Shown here: one piece after another, positions 1 to 9,159 of the stretch
How the letters are laid out: each line of letters begins with the position of its first letter
How positions within the stretch are numbered: the stretch's first letter is position 1
Assembly (NCBI GenBank): GCA_027596945.1
Contig: JADGJH010000085.1
Location: 1-32,436 of the forward strand
Direction of reading: 5' to 3'
Origin: Physocladia obscura
Lineage: Eukaryota; Chytridiomycota; Chytridiomycetes; Chytridiales; Chytriomycetaceae
DNA: 32,436 nucleotides
The notes under the pieces: generated by a model
What the model was told of the DNA's origin: nothing
Databases searched by the model: none
Seen by the model: only the letters and a program-made list of their open reading frames with translations
Program-made: the position numbers and the translations under genes

Positions 1-189
1 TTGAGCTATTTTTTGGATCTTTTCTAAAGAAAGCAAAAAGAGAAAATGAAAGGACCCCAAAAAGTGTGTAATCACTAATCAAGTGAAATCATGGGAAATT
101 TGAAATGGACTGATTAAGCATGAAAAAGGCTATAAGAAGGCTGTTGGATTTTGACTTTTGAAAACATTCTAAAATAAAGAACTCTCCAC

Positions 190-888
190 CCAAAACTACT
201 ATCAAGCTTAAGGCTCACAACAATACTAAGCCTTACAACTCAAAAACCAACAAAGATGACTGGGATGAACACATTCACAAGATTGAATTTGGAATCAACA
301 ACAATGTCAACTATTCCACTGGATATACTCCTTTCTACCTGGAATATGGACCCCACCCTAACTCTTTTTTAAATTTATTTTTTACTTCTTTTGATTCACT
401 ATCTTTACATGACTTACGAGCCTCATATCAAACTGCCAAAGACAGAATTTGCCAAGCACAATATCACTATACTGTTGTTGCCAACCACCAAAGAATTGCC
501 TCACCATTCCAAGTTGGAGATCTTACTCATTTCACTCAAGGACTTCAGACCACCACACTTACAAGACAGACCTGCCAGAAAGCTCTCTGACCAATACTCT
601 GGATCTTACAAGATTATTGAACTTGTTAGAGAAGTTCCATCCTGCCAAATTGAACTTCCTGCCAATTGGCACATTCACCCTGTTTTCCATCTGGAAAAAC
701 TCAAGATGTACTACTGGGACTCTACCAAGCCTCACCCATTGGCAAGTTAACCAATTCAAATCAGAACAATTGAGAAAATCCTTGCTGCAAGACAAATTGA
801 AGGAAAATGCCAAGTCTTAATCAAGTGGAGAGACCACAATCCTGTCTACAATTGTTGGATGGATATCAATCTGGAACTTCAAGAATGA
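190..888 (+). pseudogene. Ty3/gypsy pol remnant: integrase C-terminal part plus chromodomain
   Basis: Relic of the 3' end of a Ty3/gypsy polyprotein. From about 258 (third frame) it reads DDWDEHIHKIEFGINNN and then STGYTPFYLEYGPHP, the typical integrase core end; around 423-525 it reads SYQTAKDRICQAQ and FQVGDLTHF. Near 530-555 the reading shifts to the first frame: RKLSDQYSGSYKI and LPANWHIHPVFHLEKLK, the conserved GPY/F-type region. A TAA at 748-750 interrupts it. The same frame resumes at once with a chromodomain (IEKILAARQIEGKCQVLIKW, about 769-828, then an aromatic W at 856-858) and stops at 886-888. The frameshift, the nonsense codon and the A/T-rich stretch near 366-410 show that it is decayed. 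Protease, reverse transcriptase and RNase H lie outside the window. Family assignment is firm; the exact 5' limit is not. Confidence 0.85.
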
Positions 889-950
889 GTCAAGAAAGAC
901 TTAATGACATCAGAGCCTACGACTCTTCGTTTGTCATCGCGTATGCTCTT

Positions 951-959
951 GGAGGCGGG
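951..959 (+). promoter_or_regulatory. Candidate polypurine tract of the retrotransposon
   Basis: GGAGGCGGG sits directly before the proposed LTR start TGTAACGG at 960 and downstream of the chromodomain. That is where the primer for plus-strand DNA synthesis lies in LTR retrotransposons. One C interrupts the purine run. Confidence 0.55.
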
Positions 960-1355
960 TGTAACGGAATAAGTATTTTTCACTGATATGCTGACAAATC
1001 AATACTTATCCACATTTTTCAAATTTCAAATTCTGTTCTGGAAAATTCTTCAAGCATCAACACCAACACAACAACCAAAAACAACAAAGACCTCATTTTA
1101 CTTTCATATTATCCTTTTATCATTACTTTATCAATCTTTTGATTATTATCCCTTTATTTCAACTTTTACTTTATTTTCTTATTTCTTCATTTTTCTCTGT
1201 TTCTCTTTATTTTTCTCTTTCTGGCAACTTCTTTATTTCTATTTCAAGTCCAAAACTATAAATTCAGAACTCCTGAATGAAATTAAAAAGGGAATCTTCT
1301 TAAAACCTCAATCTTAAGCTATTAAAACAACTAACTAGAGGCTCATTCTGTAATA
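960..1355 (+). mobile_element. 3' LTR of the Ty3/gypsy relic
   Basis: Starts TGTAACGGAATAAG right after the purine-rich tract and ends ...GGCTCATTCTGTAATA. The ends form an imperfect terminal inverted repeat; the 3' end reads TGTAATA where the partner LTR implies TGTAACA. The boundary comes from comparison with the inverted relative at 1361-1723, which aligns over its whole length. It is 396 bp and A/T-rich with no plausible coding capacity. Confidence 0.75.
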
Positions 1356-1386
1356 TTCAATGTTACGGAATGAGCCTCTAGTTAGT
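1330..1386. repeat. 24-bp inverted repeat with 9-nt loop at the LTR-LTR junction
   Basis: The arms 1330-1353 and 1363-1386 are reverse complements with a single mismatch, around the loop 1354-1362. It is the innermost part of the larger imperfect palindrome formed by the two opposed LTRs. It could form a cruciform or hairpin. Confidence 0.9.
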
Positions 1387-1723
1387 GGATTTAAGAGCCA
1401 AAGATTTAAGTTTTTAGCAGCTTCTTTTTTATTTGCGTTCATAGTTCAGGTTTTTATAGTTTTGGATTTGAAAAGAAAGAAAGAAGTTTCCAGAAAAAGA
1501 AAATTAAAGAGAAAAAGAGAAAAATGAAGAAATCAGAAAGTAACAATAAAAGTGAAATAAAAGTATAAGAATTGATAAAGTAATAGAGAAAATATAGAAG
1601 AATAAGATGTCACTTGAAGTAGTTCTTGATTGTTTTTGGTTCTTGAGTTATTGAGTTTCTTGTAGAATTTTCCAGAACGGCTGAAAAAATGTAAATAACA
1701 ACAAAAATGGTTATTCGGTTACA
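1361..1723 (-). mobile_element. Second LTR of the same family, inverted
   Basis: Read on the minus strand it starts TGTAACCGAATAACC and ends GGCTCATTCCGTAACA, the same ends as the LTR at 960-1355. Internal blocks also match the reverse complement of that LTR: for example TATAGTTTTGG followed by TTGAAA, and AGAGAAAAATGAAGAAAT. It is 363 bp against 396 bp, so the copies differ by indels and substitutions. Only 5 bp (TTCAA, 1356-1360) separate the two. No internal coding region of this second element is visible, so it is a solo LTR or a rearranged fragment. Confidence 0.75.
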
Positions 1724-1732
1724 CCTAGATGA

Positions 1733-1798
1733 TGATAGATGGCCGAGTGGTCCAATGCGCGAGAGGCGAGGGTTCGAACCCTCTCTCTTCAATTTTTT
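1733..1798 (+). pseudogene. tRNA-Ser/Leu-like relic lacking the anticodon arm
   Basis: The sequence contains a good Pol III A box (TGGCCGAGTGG, 1740-1750), a good B box (GGTTCGAACCC, 1771-1781) and a T6 run at 1793-1798 that would serve as terminator. TGGCCGAGTGG is typical of the D arm of class II tRNAs (Ser, Leu). However, only about 20 nt separate the two boxes, so the anticodon arm and most of the variable arm are missing. The acceptor stem pairs poorly, and the T stem works only with a 6-nt loop. I read it as a deleted tRNA gene; a short tRNA-derived SINE fragment is the alternative. Confidence 0.55.
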
Positions 1799-1869
1799 AA
1801 TCAGCTAGTCTTTTATTGAGTGAAAAGTCTTGTGTTTGATTTTATTTTTATTTATTTATTTGGAAATAA

Positions 1870-4800
1870 TCAGCTCATAAGCACTTCCAGTTTCGTCAAC
1901 TTTGCAAAAATATCACTTGGGATTCTATACTGGATATTGCCAGCATACAAGATAATCGCCCTCCCCACAGTCTTACATTCCTCCTCTTTTCCACCCCGCA
2001 TCGCTTCGCCATACTTTCCCGCCTCTTTCAATGTCTTGTAAACACGCACAAGACTCTCCATCGCAACGCTCATGAGTGTCGGCACGCATTTCGCAACATT
2101 TTCGTCCAGCTTTGCAAAATCCTCGCTGGCCCGCATGATCCCGGCCATATCCGCCGGGTTCATTGGCAACAGTCGCAGCGAACGCAACGAGTCGATAATC
2201 TGGTCATGCTTGCCATTTACAAACAACGCGTGGATTGCGTTCAGACTGATAAGAGTTGTTGCCGTTTTACGAAGTGTGTCGGGAATATTGTTGGCGATTG
2301 ATGGGCGCGAAAAGTATGCGTCAAGTTGCTGTTTTGCTGCTGCGATTAATGCATCGTTTGGTGCCTCTGTGGTATTGACGGTCGTCTTTGTTGCTGGGCT
2401 AGCAATACTCATTACGCTGACGCCAGTACCATTGAATGCACTCAAAGACGGCTTATATGGTTGCTGCTGGCCATACAAGCTTGATATCCCATTAACATTC
2501 CCAACACTGCTCTGTGTTTGCAAGCTCGCAGTCGTTCCACTGACAAACAAATCAGCCAACTGTCTGCCCAATATTTTGACAACAAGGGTGTATTCTTGAG
2601 CATAGTCATACAACTTGACAGCATCAGCCAATCTCCCCTTCTGCTCTGCCTCCATCGCAGCAGGAGTCACAACAAACTTGACCAAGTCCGCGTACGAGCC
2701 CAATTGTGCGGCAGGCAAATACTTTTCAATCTCACCACCAACTCTAATATCTTTCGCAGAAGCGCTAAAACCCAGCAATCCCTGAAGGGCAGTAGCATTC
2801 TTGACATTTGCAAGAACAAGCTCACGCAAATATCCATGCAAAATCTGCGTATACTCTCTCGCAGACGCACCCACAACATCAACCACAGCATCTTCAGTGT
2901 CGAAATCTTCTCCATCCTTCACTTTTTTTCCCAATTTCCCCAGCACCAACAAATAATGCATTGCTTCCACACTATCACTCTTGAAAAACTGCTTCGCATA
3001 TCCATACACAATTTTCGCCAATAAGAGATAACCAACTTCAAATCCATCGTCGCCGCTGCGCGTCACGAGCACATCGGTGCCACGACCCCCTTCGAATCCG
3101 CGGGGATTTTCGGGAACTCGCAGACATCCTATAAGAGCAAGAGCAACCGCAAAATGAACTGCATCGAGTGCGCATGTCCCAGAAAGAGGGTCGCTGTTTC
3201 CAGACGCGTATAGAAAGGCCACAGCTCGTTCAAATTCGCCACACAGAAGGAGGACTTGAAAATACACATGTGGCGTGCGATTTTGAGGCGAAAAATGGTT
3301 CGCTCCAAATTTTTGCATGTGTGCGCTCATGTCGCGTAAAGTGTACCGATCATTTCGAGATGTGTTTCCACTTGCATCTTCGTCAATGAGCATCAGCTGA
3401 AGCCATAAGTAGTCTTCAACGGATGGGCATACATCTAAGCCTTTGATTATTTTGCTGTTCATTTCGCAACGGCCAAGAATTTTGTAAAGAGCTAGGTTTT
3501 ATCATCAGAAGCTTTTTTTTTTTTTTTCTGTTCTTCAAAATGAAACAAACCGGCTTTAAAAGGATCAATTTTTCCATCTGTCAACGAAGGCCGGATCCTC
3601 ATAGTCCATTCATCACGAATCTGCGCCACTCCAGTTTGTGAAACCCGACCATTGCTAACAAATCCACGGAGCCATCCAGAGAATCGCGCATCCACAACTC
3701 TTTCAAACGCAGAATCAGAGCAATAATCAAGCGCCTCGTTATACAAGCCGCATCGAATTAAATAGTACATGTGCGGCCAAACTGCTAATCCATTGCTGAT
3801 TTCTAGACCCACGTTGCTCATCCATGTTCCGTTTTTTGAAAATCTTATTTTAATGTATGAATCAATGAAAGTGTGAACTGTTGGCATTCCACCGATTTGG
3901 GTGCGATTTTGGAGAATAATTTGTTGAATGAACTCGTAATAGATGTTTTGAAGATTTGTCTTTCCGCCTGTTGGCGTTTTTTTTTAAATACATTTTTTGA
4001 ACATCAATTTACACAAACAATTTCAAACGCGAACCTTCAATAATTCTTTTTCGAAAAGCAACAGCCTCGCTTGATTTACTCAACCCATCCTCGCCGAGTT
4101 GTTTATACGCCTTCGACAAATCTGTTTTTTTCCAAGTTTATAAATATTTAAAAAAAATTAATGAACAAACCATCAAACTCAGAATCCGATGGAATAGAAA
4201 AAATATCATAAAGCAACCTCCAACATTTCCCCAAATGCGATGAAGACGCAGCCGCAGATGTCACAGAAGCCGCCCGCTCAAGTTTACTCGTTGTTTCAAA
4301 GAACAACGAAAACACGTCTTGCGCCGAGGTTGCCGTTGACGTGACACTGGATGCGTTAATCGTCTGCAAAGCCACCGAAAACGCCCTGTGTCTGGGAAGC
4401 ATCTGCAGTGACACGTGCGCTTGTTGCTGCAGCTGGTGATGATGATCGGGTTTGTTCTGCTGCAACGTCATGGGCGAAGGCACTGACGTGAATGCATAAT
4501 GGCCGATTCCGCTGCCTGCAAGACCTCCTCGAGCCGGCGTGGAGTATTGCAGATGGCTTTGGGAAGAATTTTTGAGAGGTGTTTTTGCTGGTTGTTGGTT
4601 GTTGTTATTTATGTGTTTTTTTTTTTTTTTTCCCAAACAAAAAAAAAAAAAAAGGGCGCTACCTGCAGAATAAGCAGAAGAAACACCCAATTCATCCCAA
4701 ACGCGCTTTTTGGCACGCGTCCAGTCTTTATGAATAGCAGCATCACAACGTCGCAAACAGTCTCGTTCCGCATCCTGTCGAGCAGCATCAACAGCATTCG

Positions 4801-5254
4801 CAATACTCGTTTGGTGCGCAGAAAGCAAAAATGACTCAATATCGGCTGTTTGCCCATTCGCTACAATCTCAGCGGGTGTATTCGGCGTGGCGATTGTGCT
4901 GCTAACACCTGTCCCGCCTGTATTTGATGAAGTTTGCGTTAAAGTTGCGATTGTGTTTGCGACTTTTTCAGCATCGAATCCGCGCGTGGCCAGCAAAAAA
5001 GCAGTTGACGCGCTCATGCCAGGCTGTTGCTGCTGCTGTTGTTGCGGTTGTTGTTGTTGCTGTTGTTGTTGGTTTGTTGGAGGTTGCCTGCTTGTACCCT
5101 GCGGTTGTTTGGCTGGTGCGAAAAGCCGTTTGGTCTGCGCATCAATCGAAGCCAAGCCGCGCTCGATACTGCCGTCAAAGTTGGTTTGGCCACCGCTGCC
5201 AACAATATGCGATGTTAACTGCTGTGACTGTGCATACAGAAAGTCCAGATTCAT
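1870..5254 (-). CDS. NIC96: Nucleoporin of the Nic96/Nup93 family
   Basis: Scaffold nucleoporin of the nuclear pore inner ring; it anchors the Nsp1/Nup62 channel complex. Five exons: 4663-5254, 4171-4587, 4035-4121, 3551-3967, 1870-3491 (introns of 75, 49, 67 and 59 bp). They sum to 3135 nt, giving 1044 aa. The N-terminus starts MNLDFLYAQSQQLTSH, followed by a Gln-rich stretch (about residues 62-77) and the Nic96 segment IESFLLSAHQTSIANAVDAA (139-158). Later segments match the all-helical core: FIQQIILQNRTQIGGMPTVH, VWPHMYYLIRCGLYNEALDY, DPFKAALYKILGRCE, VEDYLWLQLMLI, and a C-terminal ILYAGNIQYRIP. It is longer than usual (about 820-840 aa) because of the Q-rich and Ser/Ala-rich insertions. 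An AG lies directly before the start ATG, so a further 5' exon or a UTR intron upstream (donor near 5396) is possible. Confidence 0.93.
5024..5074 (-). repeat. Glutamine-codon repeat (CAA/CAG)n in NIC96 exon 1
   Basis: The plus strand shows a run of TTG/CTG triplets that encodes two glutamine runs (8 and 7 Q) split by a proline in the nucleoporin N-terminus. A length-variable microsatellite is likely. Confidence 0.85.
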
Positions 5255-6853
5255 CTGCAATGTTTTCAAATAAAAAATGCAACAAAAAGTGATCCAACAT
5301 GGCATTCAACAGGCAACATACACAACACATAAACCACACAAATAGACATGCACACAAACAAAGTAGTAGAATCCCTATTCTTTTGGGTTTTACGTGCGCC
5401 GTGTTGACCTCCAAAACTGCAGGGAATACAAGTTCTGTTAGTTTCGACAAACAATACATCTGCATTCTAGCTTCGGATAGTCCACCATTTTGGAGTGTCT
5501 TGATTGCTGTAATTATTGTAGTTGGTGACATTTTTGTCAGTGAGAATGCAAAAATGAACTGCTTGCTACAGAATAGAAATCTGTTAGGCGTCAATTCCAA
5601 GTAAATTTTTCAAAACCAGAACTGCATTAATCTTGTTCCAAATAGTTTCAAATTTTCAAACTAGAATGAATTTCTTTGATGCTGCAGTTGCTTCAGCAAC
5701 AGTTTTAATTAACAACTGTCCCTGGATATTTGGCTACAATGGACAGTCAATTTTTTGACATAGAGTGTGAAATTAGATGGTTAATTCCGAATTTAATATT
5801 CAATATCACCATGGTAGACCCTGCATTTAACTTTGGTTTGTCCAAATGCAATCTGTGCTGCTTTAATAGTTCCATTAAGATCTGCAATGGATAAAGGTTG
5901 TTTTTTGGACCACGATGCTATTGGTACAGCTGTTTGAGCTACTGTAGCAGTTTATCATGCAATGCGCCACAATGAGCTTTAAATATAGGAATATGCTTAT
6001 TATTTTGTTCACTATTGATGCCAGGGAATGTTAAAGGCCCAGAAATAGCATTGTGTTGATTGTATTATGTCAACTTCCTTGATATGCATGGCTCAGCACA
6101 AGTTTTTCCGCGCAAAGTCTGCCACATTTATTAAATGCCAGACATATGAACCACTGGTTGATTATACCATTGGTGGTAAAAAGCAACTTCTGCTTCATCA
6201 AGGAATGAGAGTGGATTCTTGGCAAAGTATTTCATAATCCACTGTTTTCAAGTTATGAAAACTTTTGGTCAACCGATTTTGTGGCCCGCCTGTAGAATGT
6301 GTCATTTGATTCAAATTGCTAAATTCATTGAGTTATTTTTTTTGATTTGATTTGACTTGTTGCAGATTTTAGCAATTTACTCTGCAGCCATGATGGAAGT
6401 AGTAGTTGTGGAAGGATGAGCTCTGGTGTTTGGACTGACTTGCATAAATGTTGCTTGTATTTGAATTGATTCCATCAGATTTGAAGGAAAAACTTAGAAA
6501 AAAGGTGTAAATCAAGAAAAAAGACAATACAAAAAAAAAAAAGACCTGTAACGAATTTTCAAAATCTGTCAATAAAAATTATACGTCTACACTTTTTGAT
6601 TATTTTTCGCCATTCTGGTAACCGGTGTTGTGAATTTGTTGGGCACTGACACAGTTTGCAGTTCAGACGAGGTAAGTTCAAAAAGAGATTGCTTTTCTAA
6701 CTTCAATTCAAGAGAAGCATGAATAAATTTGACTGAAAACAACCCTTCTTTTTTTGATAGAGAGTCTCAGAAAAAGTTATCAAAATCTGATTTTTATTCA
6801 GTAAAACAACTGAGTGTTGAGTATCAGAGTGCACCATCGGCCCTCCTTAACCT
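5255..6853. other. Spacer between NIC96 and the SH3 membrane gene
   Basis: About 1.6 kb. A minus-strand open stretch begins at an ATG near 5531 (MSPTTIITAIKTLQNGG) and could be an upstream exon of NIC96 joined by a GTAAAA donor near 5396 to the AG before 5254. That is unproven, since Nic96 proteins do not need it. The segment 5763-6235 is a decayed coding relic listed separately. The rest is A/T-rich with poly-T and poly-A runs; I see no other gene. Confidence 0.5.
5763..6235 (-). pseudogene. Unidentified degenerate coding relic
   Basis: On the minus strand, protein-like sequence runs from an ATG near 6232 through MKYFAKNPLSFLDEAEVAFY, then a double stop (about 6129-6134), a further TAA, then NAISGPLTFPGINSEQ and IPIFKAHCGALHDKL. 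A frame change near 5943 leads into VAQTAVPIASWSKKQPLSIA and IKAAQIAFGQTKVKCRVYHG, with a stop after DIEY. The balanced amino-acid composition is unlike the surrounding A/T-rich noise and suggests a once functional gene or transposon ORF broken by several nonsense codons and at least one frameshift. I do not recognise the family. Confidence 0.4.
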
Positions 6854-9159
6854 CTAACGTCTAGCACCCCTACCGCCATAAATGGATTGCACACGATTTT
6901 GTGAAGACTTGGCAGCACGTGAGACACAAGATAATGGAAAAGCTCCAGACTCATCAGATGATTCTGCCCATTCGAAAGAAAAAAAAAAGGTTAATCCAAT
7001 CTTGAAGCATATAAATATATATATAATACTCACGGTTCTGACCAAACGCCCACCCATCCTCAAAAGATTCTTCCACAAACACCATATCTCCAACCTCCAA
7101 ATTCAATTCATCACCCATTGTAGCCACAAATCGCTTCACGACCTTGACTTTTCTCCCATCCAACTTTTCCTGCGCAACAGAAGATTTTTTCATGCTCGAA
7201 GTCGCCGGTGCTGCTGTTGCTGCTGGCGGCACTGACACTGGAGCTGATTTTTCGCCACCTCCAATCGCCTCACTTTCCGGGCATTTATGTGTGGCTGTCT
7301 CCGACATTGCCATTTTTTCATTGCAGTAACGGCATCGCACTTTCGGTTCCTTTGTACTAGTTTTCCGGGTAAGTTTTTCTCCGCCACTTTGCGCTTCCCT
7401 TGTGGCGTTGGTAGCAGGAACACTGGCCGCACTAGCAACTGGTGCAGGTCTAGAAACTGGCGCTGCAGCCGCTGTATTCTTTAGAGAAACAGGTGCCCCA
7501 CCTTGACCTCCGGATCCTGTCGTATACACGGAATATACATCTCGTCGAGAAAGCGTTGGGACAATCTCAGCGTTATGTGGACCAGCCATATACTTTCTCG
7601 GACCAGATTGTTGCGGAGGCTCTTGTTCGAATTCTTGTTCTTGCATTTGTTGCTGTGGACGGGCAGCGCTCGCAACTGCACTCGCTCCTCGTGGTTGTCT
7701 TGCTGAGTACGATGGGCCACTAGCACCTACACCAGTACTCGGAGAATTATATTGATCAAATTCGTTTTGTTTCGGTCGAGACGGATCACGTCTAGAAGTT
7801 GTTTCGGGTAGCGTTCCTGTTTGAGCGGTCCGGCCGCGAGCAGTATTGTAGTTATCGTTCCCGCCACCACGAGACTCATCAAAAAGCCCACCAACACCTA
7901 CTGGTCTATCGTAATCGCCTTGGGGTTTCGCAAAATCATTATCAACCGACGGAGACGTGTACAAAAGGTTGTATTCGTTTACAGGGGAGATTTGTTTTGC
8001 AGAGTCGAGATTGTATTCATTTAATTGAGATTTTGATTGAGATGCATTTCGAACAAATGGTGCGAGGATGGCAGAGAACAACTATAAGTTGAAGAGTTAA
8101 TTGTAATATAGAAAAATTGAGATAATGTACCAAAAATAGGATTTGAATTCCATGAAGAATAGGTTCCAGAGTCAGAATGAGCGGAGAGGATTTAGTCGAA
8201 GTTGAAGTGTTGGTTGAGTTTGAGTTTGATGCTAAGGTTGATACTACAGTTGAGGATGAGGTTGCGGTTTCGGTTGATACAGAGTTGCTGCTGTTAGCCA
8301 AAACAGAAGAAGACGCGACGGTATCTCTTTCAATCAGCCGTTTACGCTTTTGAACGGCAGCGTTAGTGGTTTGCGGTTGTACATCGGCGGTGGCCTGGGT
8401 GGTGGAAGCAACAGATGCAACGACATCTGCGGAGGAAGCAACGGCAATAGCTACAGTCGTAGTCGTAGTTGTTGTTGTGGTCGTTGTTGTTGTTGTTGCT
8501 TGTGCAAGAGCCGCAGCGGTCGGGGAGGCGGAGGAAGTGGAGGCAGATCGCGCAAATGGCGCCGTGGCCACCGTGGAGACGCCGGCGCCAGAGGCCAGCT
8601 GCGTGGTTGCCGCGACAGAAGAGGCCGTCGTCGAAGCGTAGTAGGCCGCCGCGTCGGTCCCAACAAAAGCCGCATCGCTAAGCAATGCCGGCACCGCGGC
8701 CACGTCTAACAGCACCAGCACGTTAAAGAGACTGAACCCCACCCAGAGCAGCGCAACTCCAGTGTACTGAGTAACCAAGTAGTGTGTATTCAAGCAGCCA
8801 AGAAAGTATAGAAGAAAGGGTGCGTTAGTAAGTCTCTCAATTTGACACCTTGGAAACTTACGCCAAACAGAAACCCACGCTTTCCGTACATGATCCCAAC
8901 CGCAGCCATCGCTCCTGTCGCCAAAAAGAACGCCAGATCAACTGCCCCGGCAATAACCGCCCCCTCGTAAAACTGCACCGCGATTACCATCAGTGCCGCC
9001 ACCTAACCAAAGGAAGAAGTACACGTTCAATAATCAAGTCTCATTCCCCTTACCACTCGTATCTCCTTTTCTTTTTAATGGAATACTTACGGCCGTTACG
9101 GTCATCAGGCCAATCACTATTGGCTTGAACAGCCGCCGCCAGCCATCTCCTTGGTCCAT
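6854..9159 (-). CDS. Four-helix membrane protein with C-terminal SH3 domain (Sho1-like layout)
   Basis: Five exons: 9091-9159, 8862-9002, 8131-8766, 7034-8081, 6854-6963 (introns of 88, 95, 49 and 70 bp). They sum to 2004 nt, giving 667 aa. Three hydrophobic helices lie in the first 92 residues (IVIGLMTVTA joined to VAALMVIAVQ; AVDLAFFLATGAMAAVGIMY; YTGVALLWVGFSLFNVLVLL). A Ser/Thr/Ala-rich loop of about 175 residues with a poly-Thr run follows, then a fourth helix near 270-293 (HGIQILFLLFSAILAPFV). The cytosolic tail is Gln/Ser/Pro-rich, has a possible metal site (Cys532, Cys535, His547, Cys549) and ends in an SH3 domain (about 592-646: VVKRFVATMGDELNLEVGDM, then EDGWAFGQN and GAFPLSCV). Four membrane helices plus a C-terminal SH3 domain recall the fungal osmosensor adaptor Sho1, but the long loop before helix 4 is not typical. 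A role in osmotic or cell-wall signalling is inference. Confidence 0.82.
8456..8507 (-). repeat. Threonine-codon repeat (ACA/ACG)n
   Basis: The plus strand has a run of TGT/CGT-type triplets encoding about 13 consecutive threonines in the loop of the SH3 membrane protein. It is a coding microsatellite, probably length-variable. Confidence 0.8.

Noticed and set aside
988..1317. 109-aa reading inside the LTR
   Set aside because: Phe/Ser-rich translation of a pyrimidine-rich LTR segment; no homologous reading is kept in the inverted LTR.
2072..3024. Two plus-strand open readings antisense to NIC96 (175 and 168 aa)
   Set aside because: Overlap the well-supported NIC96 exon 5 on the other strand and show no conserved motif.
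4887..5273. Cys-run plus-strand reading that might look like a cysteine-rich peptide
   Set aside because: Mirror of the CAA/CAG glutamine repeat in NIC96.
8350..8709. Cys/Gly-rich and Val-rich plus-strand readings
   Set aside because: Mirror translations of the Thr-codon repeat in the SH3 membrane protein.
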